Shown piece by piece: positions 17,620-26,055 of a stretch of 64,000 bases of DNA. Location: positions 186,001-250,000 of the forward strand of contig NZ_FNHN01000003.1 in NCBI RefSeq assembly GCF_900103525.1, written 5' to 3'. Source of the stretch: Bacillus sp. OK048 (GTDB lineage: Bacteria > Bacillota > Bacilli > Bacillales > Cytobacillaceae). The notes beneath the pieces are model-generated. The model saw only the letters and a list, made by a program, of their open reading frames with translations. It was not told the DNA's origin and did no database searches. The position numbers and the translations under genes were made by a program. How positions within the stretch are numbered: position 1 is the stretch's first letter; each line of letters begins with the position of its first letter.

Positions 17620-18606
17620 TTATATAGCAAACTCTTCTATTGTATTTGGAGCAAATAATTCTTCAATCCTTACACGTCTTTCAGACAACCCTTGTTTGTA
17701 GTGATACTCTAAAAATGTTTCAAGTGCCTTTCTATTTTTCTCCAATCCATATGTCCATAAGTCATCTTTGAAAAATTGACGTGCTTCCTCTGCATCTGCT
17801 ACAAACCACGGCAACATTGTTTTAATGGCCGTTGTATCGAAAAGATTCTTCCTCGCAATTTCCCTAGCTTTGTTGAATGATTTAACAAGTTCTTGGGCCA
17901 CCCAAGGATTTTCAAGGTAGACATCTTTTTTGACGACCACTGTATGCATAATCGGGAAAATGCCCGTTTTTCGATAATAATCCATTTCTACTGCTTTATA
18001 GTTTGGGAAAAGTCGCGATATACGCGGATCGCCTTCATCAAACGATTTAGGCAGTCTTGCACATAATAAACCGTCAATTTCACCCGCTAACAACATGGAA
18101 GTTAGGGTTTTTCCTTCTGGCGCTTCCTCAACTGTAAGATTTGCCGGCGGGGTCCATGGAACTCTTTCTTTTCTTCCACTTTGTTCTTCTCCTCCGGTAA
18201 CCCATGTTATCGATTCAGGGGACACACCATATTCGTCTTCTAAAATACCTCGCTGCCATACTAGTGCTGTCATTTGATATTCAGGAACACCGATTCGCTT
18301 TCCAATCAATTGTTTTGGTGTTGTAATCCCCGCATCACTTCTTACTAAAATATTTCCGTGTCTAAATGCACGTGAAAGAAATACGGGCAGTGCGATAAAA
18401 GGACTGTTTCCGCGAGAAACGCCCATCACATAGGAGGATAAAGAAAATTCAGCAACATCTATATCTTGGTATCGAGCCATTCTAAAGAAAAGCTCTTCGG
18501 CATCTAAATGTAATGGAAAAAGATCAACTCCCTGTACACGTACTCTCCCATCATGAATGGGAGCACAGCGATCATAATCGCCAGTGGCTAAGCTTAGTTT
18601 TAACAT
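17620..18606 (-). CDS. 4,5-dihydroxyphthalate decarboxylase-like protein, copy 2
   Basis: A 328-residue paralogue of the product of 9016-10002. The two differ at about 12 residues, mostly conservative (for example Asn28/Asp, Ser67/Asn, Glu97/Lys). It belongs to the same family: cytoplasmic, no signal peptide, Pht5-like decarboxylase. It is the third gene of the TRAP permease-binding protein-decarboxylase unit, 118 bases after the binding protein, with AAAGGAG before the ATG. Two nearly identical enzymes placed in two operons suggest a recent duplication that lets each operon carry its own copy. The substrate is unproven. Confidence 0.75.
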   Translation of the reverse strand: MLKLSLATGDYDRCAPIHDGRVRVQGVDLFPLHLDAEELFFRMARYQDIDVAEFSLSSYVMGVSRGNSPFIALPVFLSRAFRHGNILVRSDAGITTPKQLIGKRIGVPEYQMTALVWQRGILEDEYGVSPESITWVTGGEEQSGRKERVPWTPPANLTVEEAPEGKTLTSMLLAGEIDGLLCARLPKSFDEGDPRISRLFPNYKAVEMDYYRKTGIFPIMHTVVVKKDVYLENPWVAQELVKSFNKAREIARKNLFDTTAIKTMLPWFVADAEEARQFFKDDLWTYGLEKNRKALETFLEYHYKQGLSERRVRIEELFAPNTIEEFAI

Positions 18607-18724
18607 AAATTTTTTCTCCTTTATTGTTTAACTATTCATATTGCAAAAAATTTTTAACAAGAGCCATGTTGATATTTAATAGATTATCAGGTACCAAAGT
18701 AAGTTCTTACAAACATAAGAACCT

Positions 18725-19750
18725 CTATTTCAAAATACCTTTTTCTTTAAAATACTTTTCTGCACCTGGGTGCAATTTAGCTGGTGCTACATTTGCCATC
18801 TTTTCTGGGGTAAGAGCTGCTAAATCTTTGTGAAGTGCTTGGATACTCTCAATATTTTCGACTAGCGTTTTTGTGATTGTGTATGCTTCATCCTCTGTCA
18901 TATTTGGGTCTACCATAATCATTGCACCTGCATTAACCGTATTTAAATCGTTGGGCTGAAATTTATAAGTACTAGCCTTAAGAACACTTGGAGGGGTGCC
19001 CATTTTTTCATTTAACAATTTTTGTGCCTTTTCATTAATTGGAAGTAATAGAATATCTTTTGTAGCAGATAATTCCATTAGTGTTGCATCAGGTGCAAAC
19101 ACAGGATCACCTGTCCAATCTAATTTATTGTCTTTCATCATCTCAGCACTTGGTTTCCAAGCCTCAAAGAATACTTCTCCGCCCCATTTCTTAATGTCAT
19201 CATAACTGATGCCATAAGCTTCGAAAACGTATTTATTTACTTTTTCCACCATATTACCACGCTGGTTGACCCCTATTCGGATAGGCGGCTTTTTCTCAGC
19301 AATATCCTCCATCGATGTAATTCCGTATTTATCAGCAAAGTCTTTTGTTATTGCAATCTGAAGTGGAGCATTGTCGTACAAATTAACTAATCCAGTAACC
19401 TGGTCGATTTTTTTTGTAAAAGGTTCTTCACCTGCTAATCCTGCTTTCACTTCAAAATTAAAAGCAATCCCAAGTGGAATTTGTCCTGAAGAAACGGAGA
19501 TTACGTTTTTTACTCCATTGCCGGTTTCGTAGCTGAACTGTGTCCCAGAATTCGATTTACGCAAAATACTTCCGACACCTTCCCCTATCAATGACCAGAA
19601 TCCCCCCGCAGAACCTCCAGCCATCGTCAATGAAAGTGGAGCTGTCTTTTCTTCTTTTTCTTCTTTAAATGAAGCCTTATCCTGTTGACCACATGATGCC
19701 AGTAACAAACTTGTTATTAAAAGAATTACAATAAACACTTTCTTTTTCAT
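18725..19750 (-). CDS. TAXI-family TRAP transporter solute-binding lipoprotein
   Basis: About 341 residues with a lipoprotein signal (MKKKVFIVILLITSLLLASC, lipobox Leu-Leu-Ala-Ser-Cys) followed by a charged linker and the TAXI solute-binding domain with its TMAGGSAGGFWSLIGEGVGSILRK start. It binds the substrate outside the membrane and hands it to the TRAP permease encoded 64 bases upstream. The ATG at 19750 was preferred to one 12 codons earlier because AGGGGGAA lies 9 bases before it and the signal peptide starts there. The substrate is unknown but probably an organic or aromatic acid of this pathway. Confidence 0.9.
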   Translation of the reverse strand: MKKKVFIVILLITSLLLASCGQQDKASFKEEKEEKTAPLSLTMAGGSAGGFWSLIGEGVGSILRKSNSGTQFSYETGNGVKNVISVSSGQIPLGIAFNFEVKAGLAGEEPFTKKIDQVTGLVNLYDNAPLQIAITKDFADKYGITSMEDIAEKKPPIRIGVNQRGNMVEKVNKYVFEAYGISYDDIKKWGGEVFFEAWKPSAEMMKDNKLDWTGDPVFAPDATLMELSATKDILLLPINEKAQKLLNEKMGTPPSVLKASTYKFQPNDLNTVNAGAMIMVDPNMTEDEAYTITKTLVENIESIQALHKDLAALTPEKMANVAPAKLHPGAEKYFKEKGILK

Positions 19751-19813
19751 ACGAGCATTCCCCCTAAATTTTTGGTTATATTGCAATGCATCCTTTTAAA
19801 GAGTTACTGTCCA

Positions 19814-21742
19814 TTATTCGAACTCAATAACTTGGGAATTAATAACTAAATTTTTCTTTTTAGCGAGATAATCGTTTATTACAATAGAAATGATTACAGT
19901 ACCCGCTGCTATATTAATAATAAAGCTCGGATAAATCATAGCTATTCCTGCAAATATGAGGGCAATCCGCTTCCATACATTTAAAGAATTGAATAAATAA
20001 TTTTCGTACCCAGCAGCCAGAGCATATACTCCAATAACTGCGGTAATAGCGGTAAACACAATCTCTACTATACTGCCTTGTAATAGCAAACTAGGCTGAA
20101 AAACAAACATAAATGGAATTATGAAACCTACAAACGCTAATTTACTAGCTTGAAAACCTATGGCTATTGGATTAGCATTCGCTATCCCTGAAGCAGTGAA
20201 CGCTGCCACCCCAACTGGAGGAGTAATGGCCGATAAAGCTGAGAAGAAGAGTAAGAACAAATGAGTGGGTAATAAATCCATTCCAAGCTGGATTAGTGCA
20301 GGAGATACCAATGCAGCTACTAATACGTATACAGAAGCAGTCGGCATACCCATTCCGAGAATGACACAGATTACCGCTGAAACGATCAGGGACAAAAGCA
20401 AATTGCCGCCTGTCATCGTAAATATTAGCGAAGTCATTTTCCCGGCCATACCAGTTAAATTGATTACCCCGATAATAACTCCAGCAGTTGCACATGCTAC
20501 GGTTAATGGGGCGATTGAATAAACAATATCGGTAAATATATCAATTATATGTCTCCACGTAATCCAAGTACTGCGACGTACAAAACTTAATAGAAACGTT
20601 ACAGCAATTCCAATACAGGCTGCAAGGGAAGGGGTAAATCCACTAAGCATTGCCCAAACTAAGGCTATCACTGGAAGTATATAATAAAATCCATTCTTAA
20701 AAGTGGTACTAAATCTAGGAATCTCATTTTCAGGTAACCCGACTAAATTTAACTTTAATGAACGAAAATGCACTTGGAAATAAATCCCTAAATAATACAA
20801 TATCGCACTTAAAACGGACGCTACTGCAATATCCACATATCTAATACCAGTAAACTCAGCCATAAGAAAGGCTACAGATCCCATAATAGGGGGAAGAATC
20901 GTTCCACCAGTAGCGGCAGCGGCTTCAACTGCACCTGCAAAAACCGGGCTATAGCCCCGCTTTTTCATCATCGGAATGTTGATTGATCCTGTCGTTGCAA
21001 CATCGGAAGATGGACTCCCGGAAATGCTTCCAAATATACCTGCCGATGCGACAGCTACTTTCGCCAGACCACCTACTTTTTTTCCCATGAAAGCAGCACA
21101 TATATCAAAGATGAATTGCCCTGCTCCTGCCTTTTGGAAGAAATGTCCAAACATAATAAATAAGAATGCGTAAGTAGCAGCTACTTGTACAGGTGCACCA
21201 AAGATTCCATTTGTTGTAAAAACCATCTCTTCAATAAAGTGATCAATCGTAATTAATCGATGACCAAATGTTCCACTGATGTAGTGGCCAAAAAAAGTGT
21301 AGCCTAACCCTACTAATAGTATTAACGTAAGCCCAAACCCAAGAGTGCGTCGAGTTAGTTCCAGAACTGCAACTAAAATTATTATTCCTGACATTATGTC
21401 CAGTAAGCTAAGAGGATCAACACCGCTAATTCTTGACAAAAGTACATCCATTTTAAGAATAAAATGAAGACCGGCGCCCATTACTAGAAATGCAAGAATA
21501 TAATCAATTGCTACAAGTACAGGTGTGGACGTCTTTGAAAATCTCGTTGTAATAAAGGAAACAGGAAGTATCCCGGTTAAAAACACAACAGCATACGCAT
21601 AAGGACTCATATTCCCGACAGATCCTAACCATAGTTCAAAAACGGAAAGGGATATGGAAATAATCGTAAAAATTACAAAGAAAACTCCATTGGGCTTTTC
21701 TCGAAGCCCCTCTTGAAACAGAAAGGACAATCGTTTTTTCAC
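19814..21742 (-). CDS. TRAP transporter fused permease (DctQ-DctM type)
   Basis: A 642-residue membrane protein with roughly fifteen or more hydrophobic helices. It joins the small and large TRAP permease subunits, as usual for TAXI systems. Recognisable stretches are FGHFFQKAGAGQFIFDICAA, SGSPSSDVATTGSINIPMMK and the GMGMPTASVYVLVAALVSPAL region of DctM. It imports a solute with sodium or proton symport, using the adjacent TAXI binding protein. The start is GTG with AGGAGTG 7 bases before it. It heads the transporter-decarboxylase unit and has an operator copy 171 bases upstream. Confidence 0.92.
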   Translation of the reverse strand: MKKRLSFLFQEGLREKPNGVFFVIFTIISISLSVFELWLGSVGNMSPYAYAVVFLTGILPVSFITTRFSKTSTPVLVAIDYILAFLVMGAGLHFILKMDVLLSRISGVDPLSLLDIMSGIIILVAVLELTRRTLGFGLTLILLVGLGYTFFGHYISGTFGHRLITIDHFIEEMVFTTNGIFGAPVQVAATYAFLFIMFGHFFQKAGAGQFIFDICAAFMGKKVGGLAKVAVASAGIFGSISGSPSSDVATTGSINIPMMKKRGYSPVFAGAVEAAAATGGTILPPIMGSVAFLMAEFTGIRYVDIAVASVLSAILYYLGIYFQVHFRSLKLNLVGLPENEIPRFSTTFKNGFYYILPVIALVWAMLSGFTPSLAACIGIAVTFLLSFVRRSTWITWRHIIDIFTDIVYSIAPLTVACATAGVIIGVINLTGMAGKMTSLIFTMTGGNLLLSLIVSAVICVILGMGMPTASVYVLVAALVSPALIQLGMDLLPTHLFLLFFSALSAITPPVGVAAFTASGIANANPIAIGFQASKLAFVGFIIPFMFVFQPSLLLQGSIVEIVFTAITAVIGVYALAAGYENYLFNSLNVWKRIALIFAGIAMIYPSFIINIAAGTVIISIVINDYLAKKKNLVINSQVIEFE

Positions 21743-21912
21743 ATTTCATCACTCCTACTCTTTGTCTTAAGGGTTTCACTATAAATGGGCAAAATACTTG
21801 GATTTTCGGATGGCTTTTTGCATAAACTCCGTTTTGTAAACCCTTTCAATACCTTTTTCAAAACATTTTTCCCTTCACCAATAACCCCTCTTTCTTTTTA
21901 GAATAAGGGATA

Positions 21913-21924
21913 GTTAATACTAAC
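21913..21924. promoter_or_regulatory. Cluster operator variant GTTAATACTAAC
   Basis: One mismatch from GTTAGTACTAAC, with the right half extended as TAACTAAC. It lies between the second CoxG-like gene and the TRAP permease, 171 bases before the latter. Confidence 0.65.
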
Positions 21925-21995
21925 TAACAGTTTGCGTGAATTCTTGCTTAATATATTTTTTATATTAATTCAAAAGTAGGAGAGATCTTAGTTTG

Positions 21996-22439
21996 TCACA
22001 GTTTTTTTACCGATACTTTTTCTATGTCCTTGAAGAACTTTCCTGCCATAAATTTTGCAATACCGCTAAGCACCCTGCTTCCCACACTGGCAATCATTCC
22101 TCCTACTTCAGCATTGCAATCCCATTCTAAAACACAGCCATTTTCGGCAGGAGCGAGCCTACAATCCATCTTTGCAGTAACATGCCCCGGTGAGCCACTT
22201 CCCTCAGCATTAAATATATAGTAATGATATTTTTTAACATCCTCCAATTTTACTTTCCCTTTATATTCCCCCTTCACAGCTGCAACCCCTAGTTTCATTT
22301 TTACCTCATACTCAGTTTCACCTATGAGTTCCAATTGCTGACAACCAGGGATTACGTCTTTAAGGATTTCCGGATCATGTAATGCCTTCCATATCACATC
22401 AACCGGCTGTTTAAATTCTGTTTTTCCTTTTAATTCCAC
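21996..22439 (-). CDS. CoxG/SRPBCC-like accessory protein, copy 2
   Basis: A 147-residue paralogue of the protein encoded at 15793-16245 (about 85% identical, same MELKGKTEFKQPV start and GSGSPGHVTAKMDC centre), with a different C-terminal tail. It starts at GTG with GGAGGG before it. Unlike copy 1 it is not next to hydroxylase subunit genes, but stands between the TRAP permease and the DsrE-like gene with its own operator. It may serve a second enzyme or move the substrate; the role is inferred from the CoxG family. Confidence 0.85.
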   Translation of the reverse strand: MELKGKTEFKQPVDVIWKALHDPEILKDVIPGCQQLELIGETEYEVKMKLGVAAVKGEYKGKVKLEDVKKYHYYIFNAEGSGSPGHVTAKMDCRLAPAENGCVLEWDCNAEVGGMIASVGSRVLSGIAKFMAGKFFKDIEKVSVKKL

Positions 22440-22529
22440 AGTTTATTCCCTCCTAATAAAAAAACTAAGATGTCTCTCTAAACAATGGATTTTACAAAAT
22501 ATTTTCGGGTCTACAACAAATTTTAATTA

Positions 22530-22541
22530 GTTAGTACTAAC
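22530..22541. promoter_or_regulatory. Cluster operator GTTAGTACTAAC
   Basis: A perfect palindrome 91 bases before the second CoxG-like gene. Here the left side is extended (TTAGTTAGTACTAAC), giving an overlapping extra half-site. Confidence 0.75.
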
Positions 22542-22585
22542 AAACAGCAGGAGTTTTATAAACCTTTTGCCTTCCCAATTTTAGA

Positions 22586-22954
22586 TTAACCATAAGTAAT
22601 CACACGGTCGTTTTCAACCGTCATTTTTACAAGTGCATTCGGCATTCCTAATTCAACTTTTTTCCCTTCTAATTCTGCTTCTTCTATACCTCTGGCTCCG
22701 CAGGAAACCTTTGATAAAACTATTTTTCCACCGCCTTCAATAATTGAATTCACAGAATCCCTTAAAGTAATGGCTGTTTCTCCTATCCCTAATGTTTGGT
22801 TTAAATTCTCATCTCGCATTAATTCAACTGCGGCTCCTGCTAGAAACATAGAAACTTGATGTCCCTCTTCAATAGCTGTTTTTGCAATTAAAAATGCACG
22901 ATCTGCTTGAGTTGGTGCAGAAGGACCATGTGTTAAATGTACAAGTATTTTCAC
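22586..22954 (-). CDS. DsrE-family protein
   Basis: A 122-residue protein with the DsrE/DsrF-like fold: MKILVHLTHGPSAPTQADRAF start, GHQVSMFLAGAAVELM, and a conserved Cys in VSCGARG. Members bind or transfer small sulfur species, or simply bind small molecules. The GTG at 22954 was preferred to a TTG one codon earlier because the family starts at MKILVHL; GGGGGG precedes it. It has its own promoter and operator. Its place in this catabolic regulon is unexplained; sulfur delivery for the molybdenum cofactor is one possibility, but this is a guess. Confidence 0.8.
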   Translation of the reverse strand: MKILVHLTHGPSAPTQADRAFLIAKTAIEEGHQVSMFLAGAAVELMRDENLNQTLGIGETAITLRDSVNSIIEGGGKIVLSKVSCGARGIEEAELEGKKVELGMPNALVKMTVENDRVITYG

Positions 22955-23035
22955 CAATATTTCCCCCCTTTTCTTTTTTACTATTTGGTTACAAATCTGC
23001 GAACGAATCTTTTAATCTTAAAAACAAATTATATT

Positions 23036-23047
23036 GTGAGTACTAAC
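23036..23047. promoter_or_regulatory. Cluster operator variant GTGAGTACTAAC
   Basis: One mismatch from the consensus, with the right half tripled (ACTAACTAACTAA). It is 79 bases upstream of the DsrE-like gene and downstream of the promoter at 23093-23121. Confidence 0.65.
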
Positions 23048-23092
23048 TAACTAAATTGTGTTTGTAAACACTATCAATAACTTGTTAAATAT

Positions 23093-23121
23093 ATCATAAA
23101 TTAAACATTCGGAATTTTCAA
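23093..23121 (-). promoter_or_regulatory. Sigma-A type promoter of the DsrE-like gene
   Basis: On the minus strand, TTGAAA, 17 bases, TATGAT. It lies in a block of about 55 bases that is a near copy of the one before the CoxG-hydroxylase unit (16312-16367). Confidence 0.7.
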
Positions 23122-23226
23122 TACATTTTTTTGCCGCTTCATAAATATTTTCACTTAATGTTTTCTTTAATAGATTGCCTTCATGCTCTACTAATTATCG
23201 TAAAAAAATGATTGTTCAAGGAAAAG

Positions 23227-23317
23227 AGGCTATCCCATTATAATCAAGATTTCTTCATCAATATATATAGTATTAATAATATATAAGGATGTGGAATGTG
23301 AACTTATAGGATAGCCT
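23227..23317 (-). terminator. Long-loop inverted repeat after maleate isomerase gene
   Basis: GGCTATCC and GGATAGCC arms of nine bases are about 73 bases apart. On the minus strand the second arm is followed by CTTTTCC. The loop is very AT-rich, with alternating ATATATA. It may act as a terminator of the long lower-pathway operon. The rest of 22955-23323 holds the DsrE promoter and operator and no gene. Confidence 0.45.
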
Positions 23318-23323
23318 ATTTTA

Positions 23324-24094
23324 TTATTGTGACAGCACAGAGTTTTCCTTTGCTAATAACCGCCCCGCATTTGGAACAACTGGTTTTAGTCCCAGGTTCT
23401 TTAAGATTTGATACACTGTGGATGTTGCAGCAGATAAAACTGGAAGACCAATTTCATCCTCAACAATTTGAATGGCAGGCAGGGAAGGCATTTGTACACA
23501 TGCAGACAAGACAACTGCATCTGCACCATTTGTATTTAAAGTTCTAGCATGCTTTACGAGATTCATAGGATCCAATCTACCTACTTCAAGATTATCTGAT
23601 ACTTCAAGACTAATAGAATCAATAACTTCGATACCACTTGTATTTAAATACTCAATTACCATATTGGTTAGCGGTTTCATATATGGTGTAATAATGGAAA
23701 CTTTTTTTGCACCTATTTCTTTAATTCCTTCAATAAGTGCCCCTGCACTACTTACAACAGGAGCAATACTTTTATTTCCTTGTACTACCTGACATAATCG
23801 TTCCTCGGAGGATATATGATACCCACAGCCCTGGGACATAATAGCAATTAAACATGCATATGCTAGTACATCGCATTGTGCATCAGAAAGTTCTAATGCA
23901 CACCGATCACTATCAAGATCCATCTTTTTTAATTCGTCCTTTGTGACATGCATCATCCTCATTCTGCTAGAATGGAATGTAAAGGATTCCTCCGAAAACC
24001 ATTCCTTTCTGCTATTTAACATAGCAGGAATTTCAGTTTCCATTGTTGTGTTAGAACTTGGTACGATTAAACCAACCCGATAGTTTTTTGGCAT
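23324..24094 (-). CDS. Maleate isomerase (Asp/Glu racemase superfamily)
   Basis: A 256-residue protein with the maleate cis-trans isomerase pattern: VPSSNTTMETEIP near the start, catalytic Cys81 in AYACLIA and Cys199 in LSACVQMPSL. These two cysteines are the catalytic pair of the family (NicE/MaiA). It turns maleate into fumarate without a cofactor. It overlaps the alcohol dehydrogenase gene by 28 bases and is the last gene of the malic enzyme-CobW-amidase-DUF3891-dehydrogenase operon. Together with the amidase gene this argues for a pathway passing through maleamate. Other Asp/Glu racemase members are possible, but the active-site context fits maleate isomerase best. Confidence 0.87.
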   Translation of the reverse strand: MPKNYRVGLIVPSSNTTMETEIPAMLNSRKEWFSEESFTFHSSRMRMMHVTKDELKKMDLDSDRCALELSDAQCDVLAYACLIAIMSQGCGYHISSEERLCQVVQGNKSIAPVVSSAGALIEGIKEIGAKKVSIITPYMKPLTNMVIEYLNTSGIEVIDSISLEVSDNLEVGRLDPMNLVKHARTLNTNGADAVVLSACVQMPSLPAIQIVEDEIGLPVLSAATSTVYQILKNLGLKPVVPNAGRLLAKENSVLSQ

Positions 24095-25206
24095 GATTTT
24101 TCCCCTTCCTTATTTTCAACTGAATTTAATACGGCAACATGTATGCAGCCATCTAAACCTTTGGCATGCGTATTGACTGCTTGAAGTGTTTCAGAAATGC
24201 TAAATTCATGTGTAATCATTTTTGCTAAAGGATAACGACCTGATTCAATAATTTTTAATGCTACCCCTACTGCCTTTTTCGGACGGCCTAGTACACCTTT
24301 GATCGTTAAAAGCTTCCATGTTATTTTACTGGACATGACTTCATCGGTAAGGAAGTGATCTGTACCTGAATGAACGATTGTCCCATGGTATCCCGCCAAA
24401 TCTAAGCACATTTTAAATTGAATGGGGGTAGTTGCAGCATTAATCACAGTGTTTGCCATTTTACCATTCGTAATCTTTGAAACTTCTTTTTCAAGATCTT
24501 GTTTATCGGCATAAAGGACATGTGTTGCACCAAATTCTTTCGCAATTTCTAACCGATGTGCATCCTTTGAAAGACCTGTTACAATAATCGTTCCTGCACC
24601 TGCTTCTTTAGCGCCAATTACGGCTCCAAGTCCCATTGGCCCTGGTCCTTGAATGACAACTGTATCTCCAACGGTGGTATCTCCCACTTGTTGAACCCAA
24701 TGAACGCCATTTGAAATAGGGATAAATAATGTTAATAGATCTGCTGGAACTTCTTTGCTTACCTTATGAATAATCGAATGTGGATGTAAATACATATATT
24801 CAGCGAAGCCGCCCCAGAGTGCTGTTTTTTCATTATGGATACTCATCGCACCATATCTTAGGTCAAAGCAAAGGTGGTAATTTCCGGTTAAACAAGGATC
24901 ACAATGACCACATGGAATATACTCCTCCACAATGACACGATCCCCTTTCTTTACCCTCCAGCGCTTTTCGGCTTCGGGACCGATTTCGTCGATATACCCT
25001 ACAATTTCATGGCCAATAATACAAGGAAGTTTGAAAACAGCATTTCCTCCATGTAAATACCCTTCACTGTCAAGCCCGCAAACACCACAGGATTCTACAC
25101 GTAAAAGACCATCATTTTCTCCGATTGTTGGAATAGGAAATTCCATCATTTCTATTTGTTCTTTACCTGTCAAAACTGCAGCTTTTGCATGTGTTGGTCT
25201 TGTCAT
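24067..25206 (-). CDS. Zinc-dependent alcohol dehydrogenase family protein
   Basis: A 379-residue medium-chain dehydrogenase. Catalytic zinc ligands are Cys40 and His66-Glu67. The structural zinc ligands are Cys99, Cys102, Cys105 and Cys113. The nucleotide-binding stretch is QGPGPMGLGAVIGAKEAGA. It would oxidise an alcohol or hydroxylated intermediate with NAD(P); a cis-dihydrodiol or a side-chain alcohol is possible, but the substrate cannot be read from sequence. GGAGGG precedes the ATG. It is translationally coupled to the maleate isomerase gene by an overlap of 28 bases. Confidence 0.87.
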   Translation of the reverse strand: MTRPTHAKAAVLTGKEQIEMMEFPIPTIGENDGLLRVESCGVCGLDSEGYLHGGNAVFKLPCIIGHEIVGYIDEIGPEAEKRWRVKKGDRVIVEEYIPCGHCDPCLTGNYHLCFDLRYGAMSIHNEKTALWGGFAEYMYLHPHSIIHKVSKEVPADLLTLFIPISNGVHWVQQVGDTTVGDTVVIQGPGPMGLGAVIGAKEAGAGTIIVTGLSKDAHRLEIAKEFGATHVLYADKQDLEKEVSKITNGKMANTVINAATTPIQFKMCLDLAGYHGTIVHSGTDHFLTDEVMSSKITWKLLTIKGVLGRPKKAVGVALKIIESGRYPLAKMITHEFSISETLQAVNTHAKGLDGCIHVAVLNSVENKEGEKSCQKTIGLV

Positions 25207-25219
25207 TTCTAACCCTCCG

Positions 25220-26026
25220 TTATCGCTTTTTTCTAATTTTCCACTTTATTACTTCTAATGGAGCACTTGCTATTTCTTGACTTAAGTCTGTATGACTTTC
25301 ATATTTTTTGTCAGGAAGCTTTCGAACCTTTACGGATGTTTCGAATTCTTGTTTGAATGGGAACGGCTCAACAATCACTGAACCATCACCCGGCAGTTGG
25401 ACGAAAACTTGAATTCCTTCACTACCTTGATTTTTACGAACCGGTCCCAAGATAGCTTCTGCTTTGTCGTGATGTGTATGGAGTGAGACAAGTTGTGACA
25501 TTCGATCCATTAACTGTAAGAATTCATAATCCATCCATATTTTATCTTCAAACTCACTTCGCTTTTTATTAAATTTCCAATAATTCATTTTGATGTCGAC
25601 CCATTCCTTTTGTGTTTCAATCACTACATTTTGCATGTAGTCTTTTAGAACTTCAGGAATTTTATAGGTAAACGTAGGATCGTAGCCAAATCGGCTTGTA
25701 TATAAGCCAATCCAATGCATCCCGATTAACATCCCGGCATATGGGTCTTCTCCCAGGATTTTTTTATATCCATTTGAATAGAACTGGACATGCTGCTTAA
25801 CATTAATATTAATGAAATTAATAGGTCTCCCCGATTCCTCATCAAATAATATCTCTTTATCAGGCTCCACCCAGCCAATATCGTGCTTCTCCACAGCCGT
25901 AATAAGTGATTGACAGGGTGCGTCGAATTCTTCATTCCCCCATTGACGCGCTACCTCTCCGGCTTGAATCGAATGATGATACTGTTCAACTAACCAAATT
26001 TCGTTATCATGCTTAGCTACAAACAT
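25220..26026 (-). CDS. DUF3891-family protein, possible HD-like metal hydrolase
   Basis: A 268-residue protein matching my recollection of DUF3891. It has a histidine/aspartate pattern reminiscent of HD-type metal hydrolases: His17-His18 in EQYHHSIQAG, His48-Asp49 in VEKHDIGW, His104 in GMHWIG, and a later Asp in LQLMDRMSQL. Function is unknown. It sits between the maleamate amidase-like gene (30 bases upstream) and the dehydrogenase gene in a tight operon, where a classical nicotinate cluster would have a ring-cleaving dioxygenase and an N-formylmaleamate deformylase. It is therefore a candidate for one of the missing steps; this is inference from position and possible metal ligands only. 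GGAGGGG precedes the ATG. Confidence 0.7.
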   Translation of the reverse strand: MFVAKHDNEIWLVEQYHHSIQAGEVARQWGNEEFDAPCQSLITAVEKHDIGWVEPDKEILFDEESGRPINFININVKQHVQFYSNGYKKILGEDPYAGMLIGMHWIGLYTSRFGYDPTFTYKIPEVLKDYMQNVVIETQKEWVDIKMNYWKFNKKRSEFEDKIWMDYEFLQLMDRMSQLVSLHTHHDKAEAILGPVRKNQGSEGIQVFVQLPGDGSVIVEPFPFKQEFETSVKVRKLPDKKYESHTDLSQEIASAPLEVIKWKIRKKR

Positions 26027-26055
26027 ACTTCCCCTCCTAAAATTAAAAAGATAAA

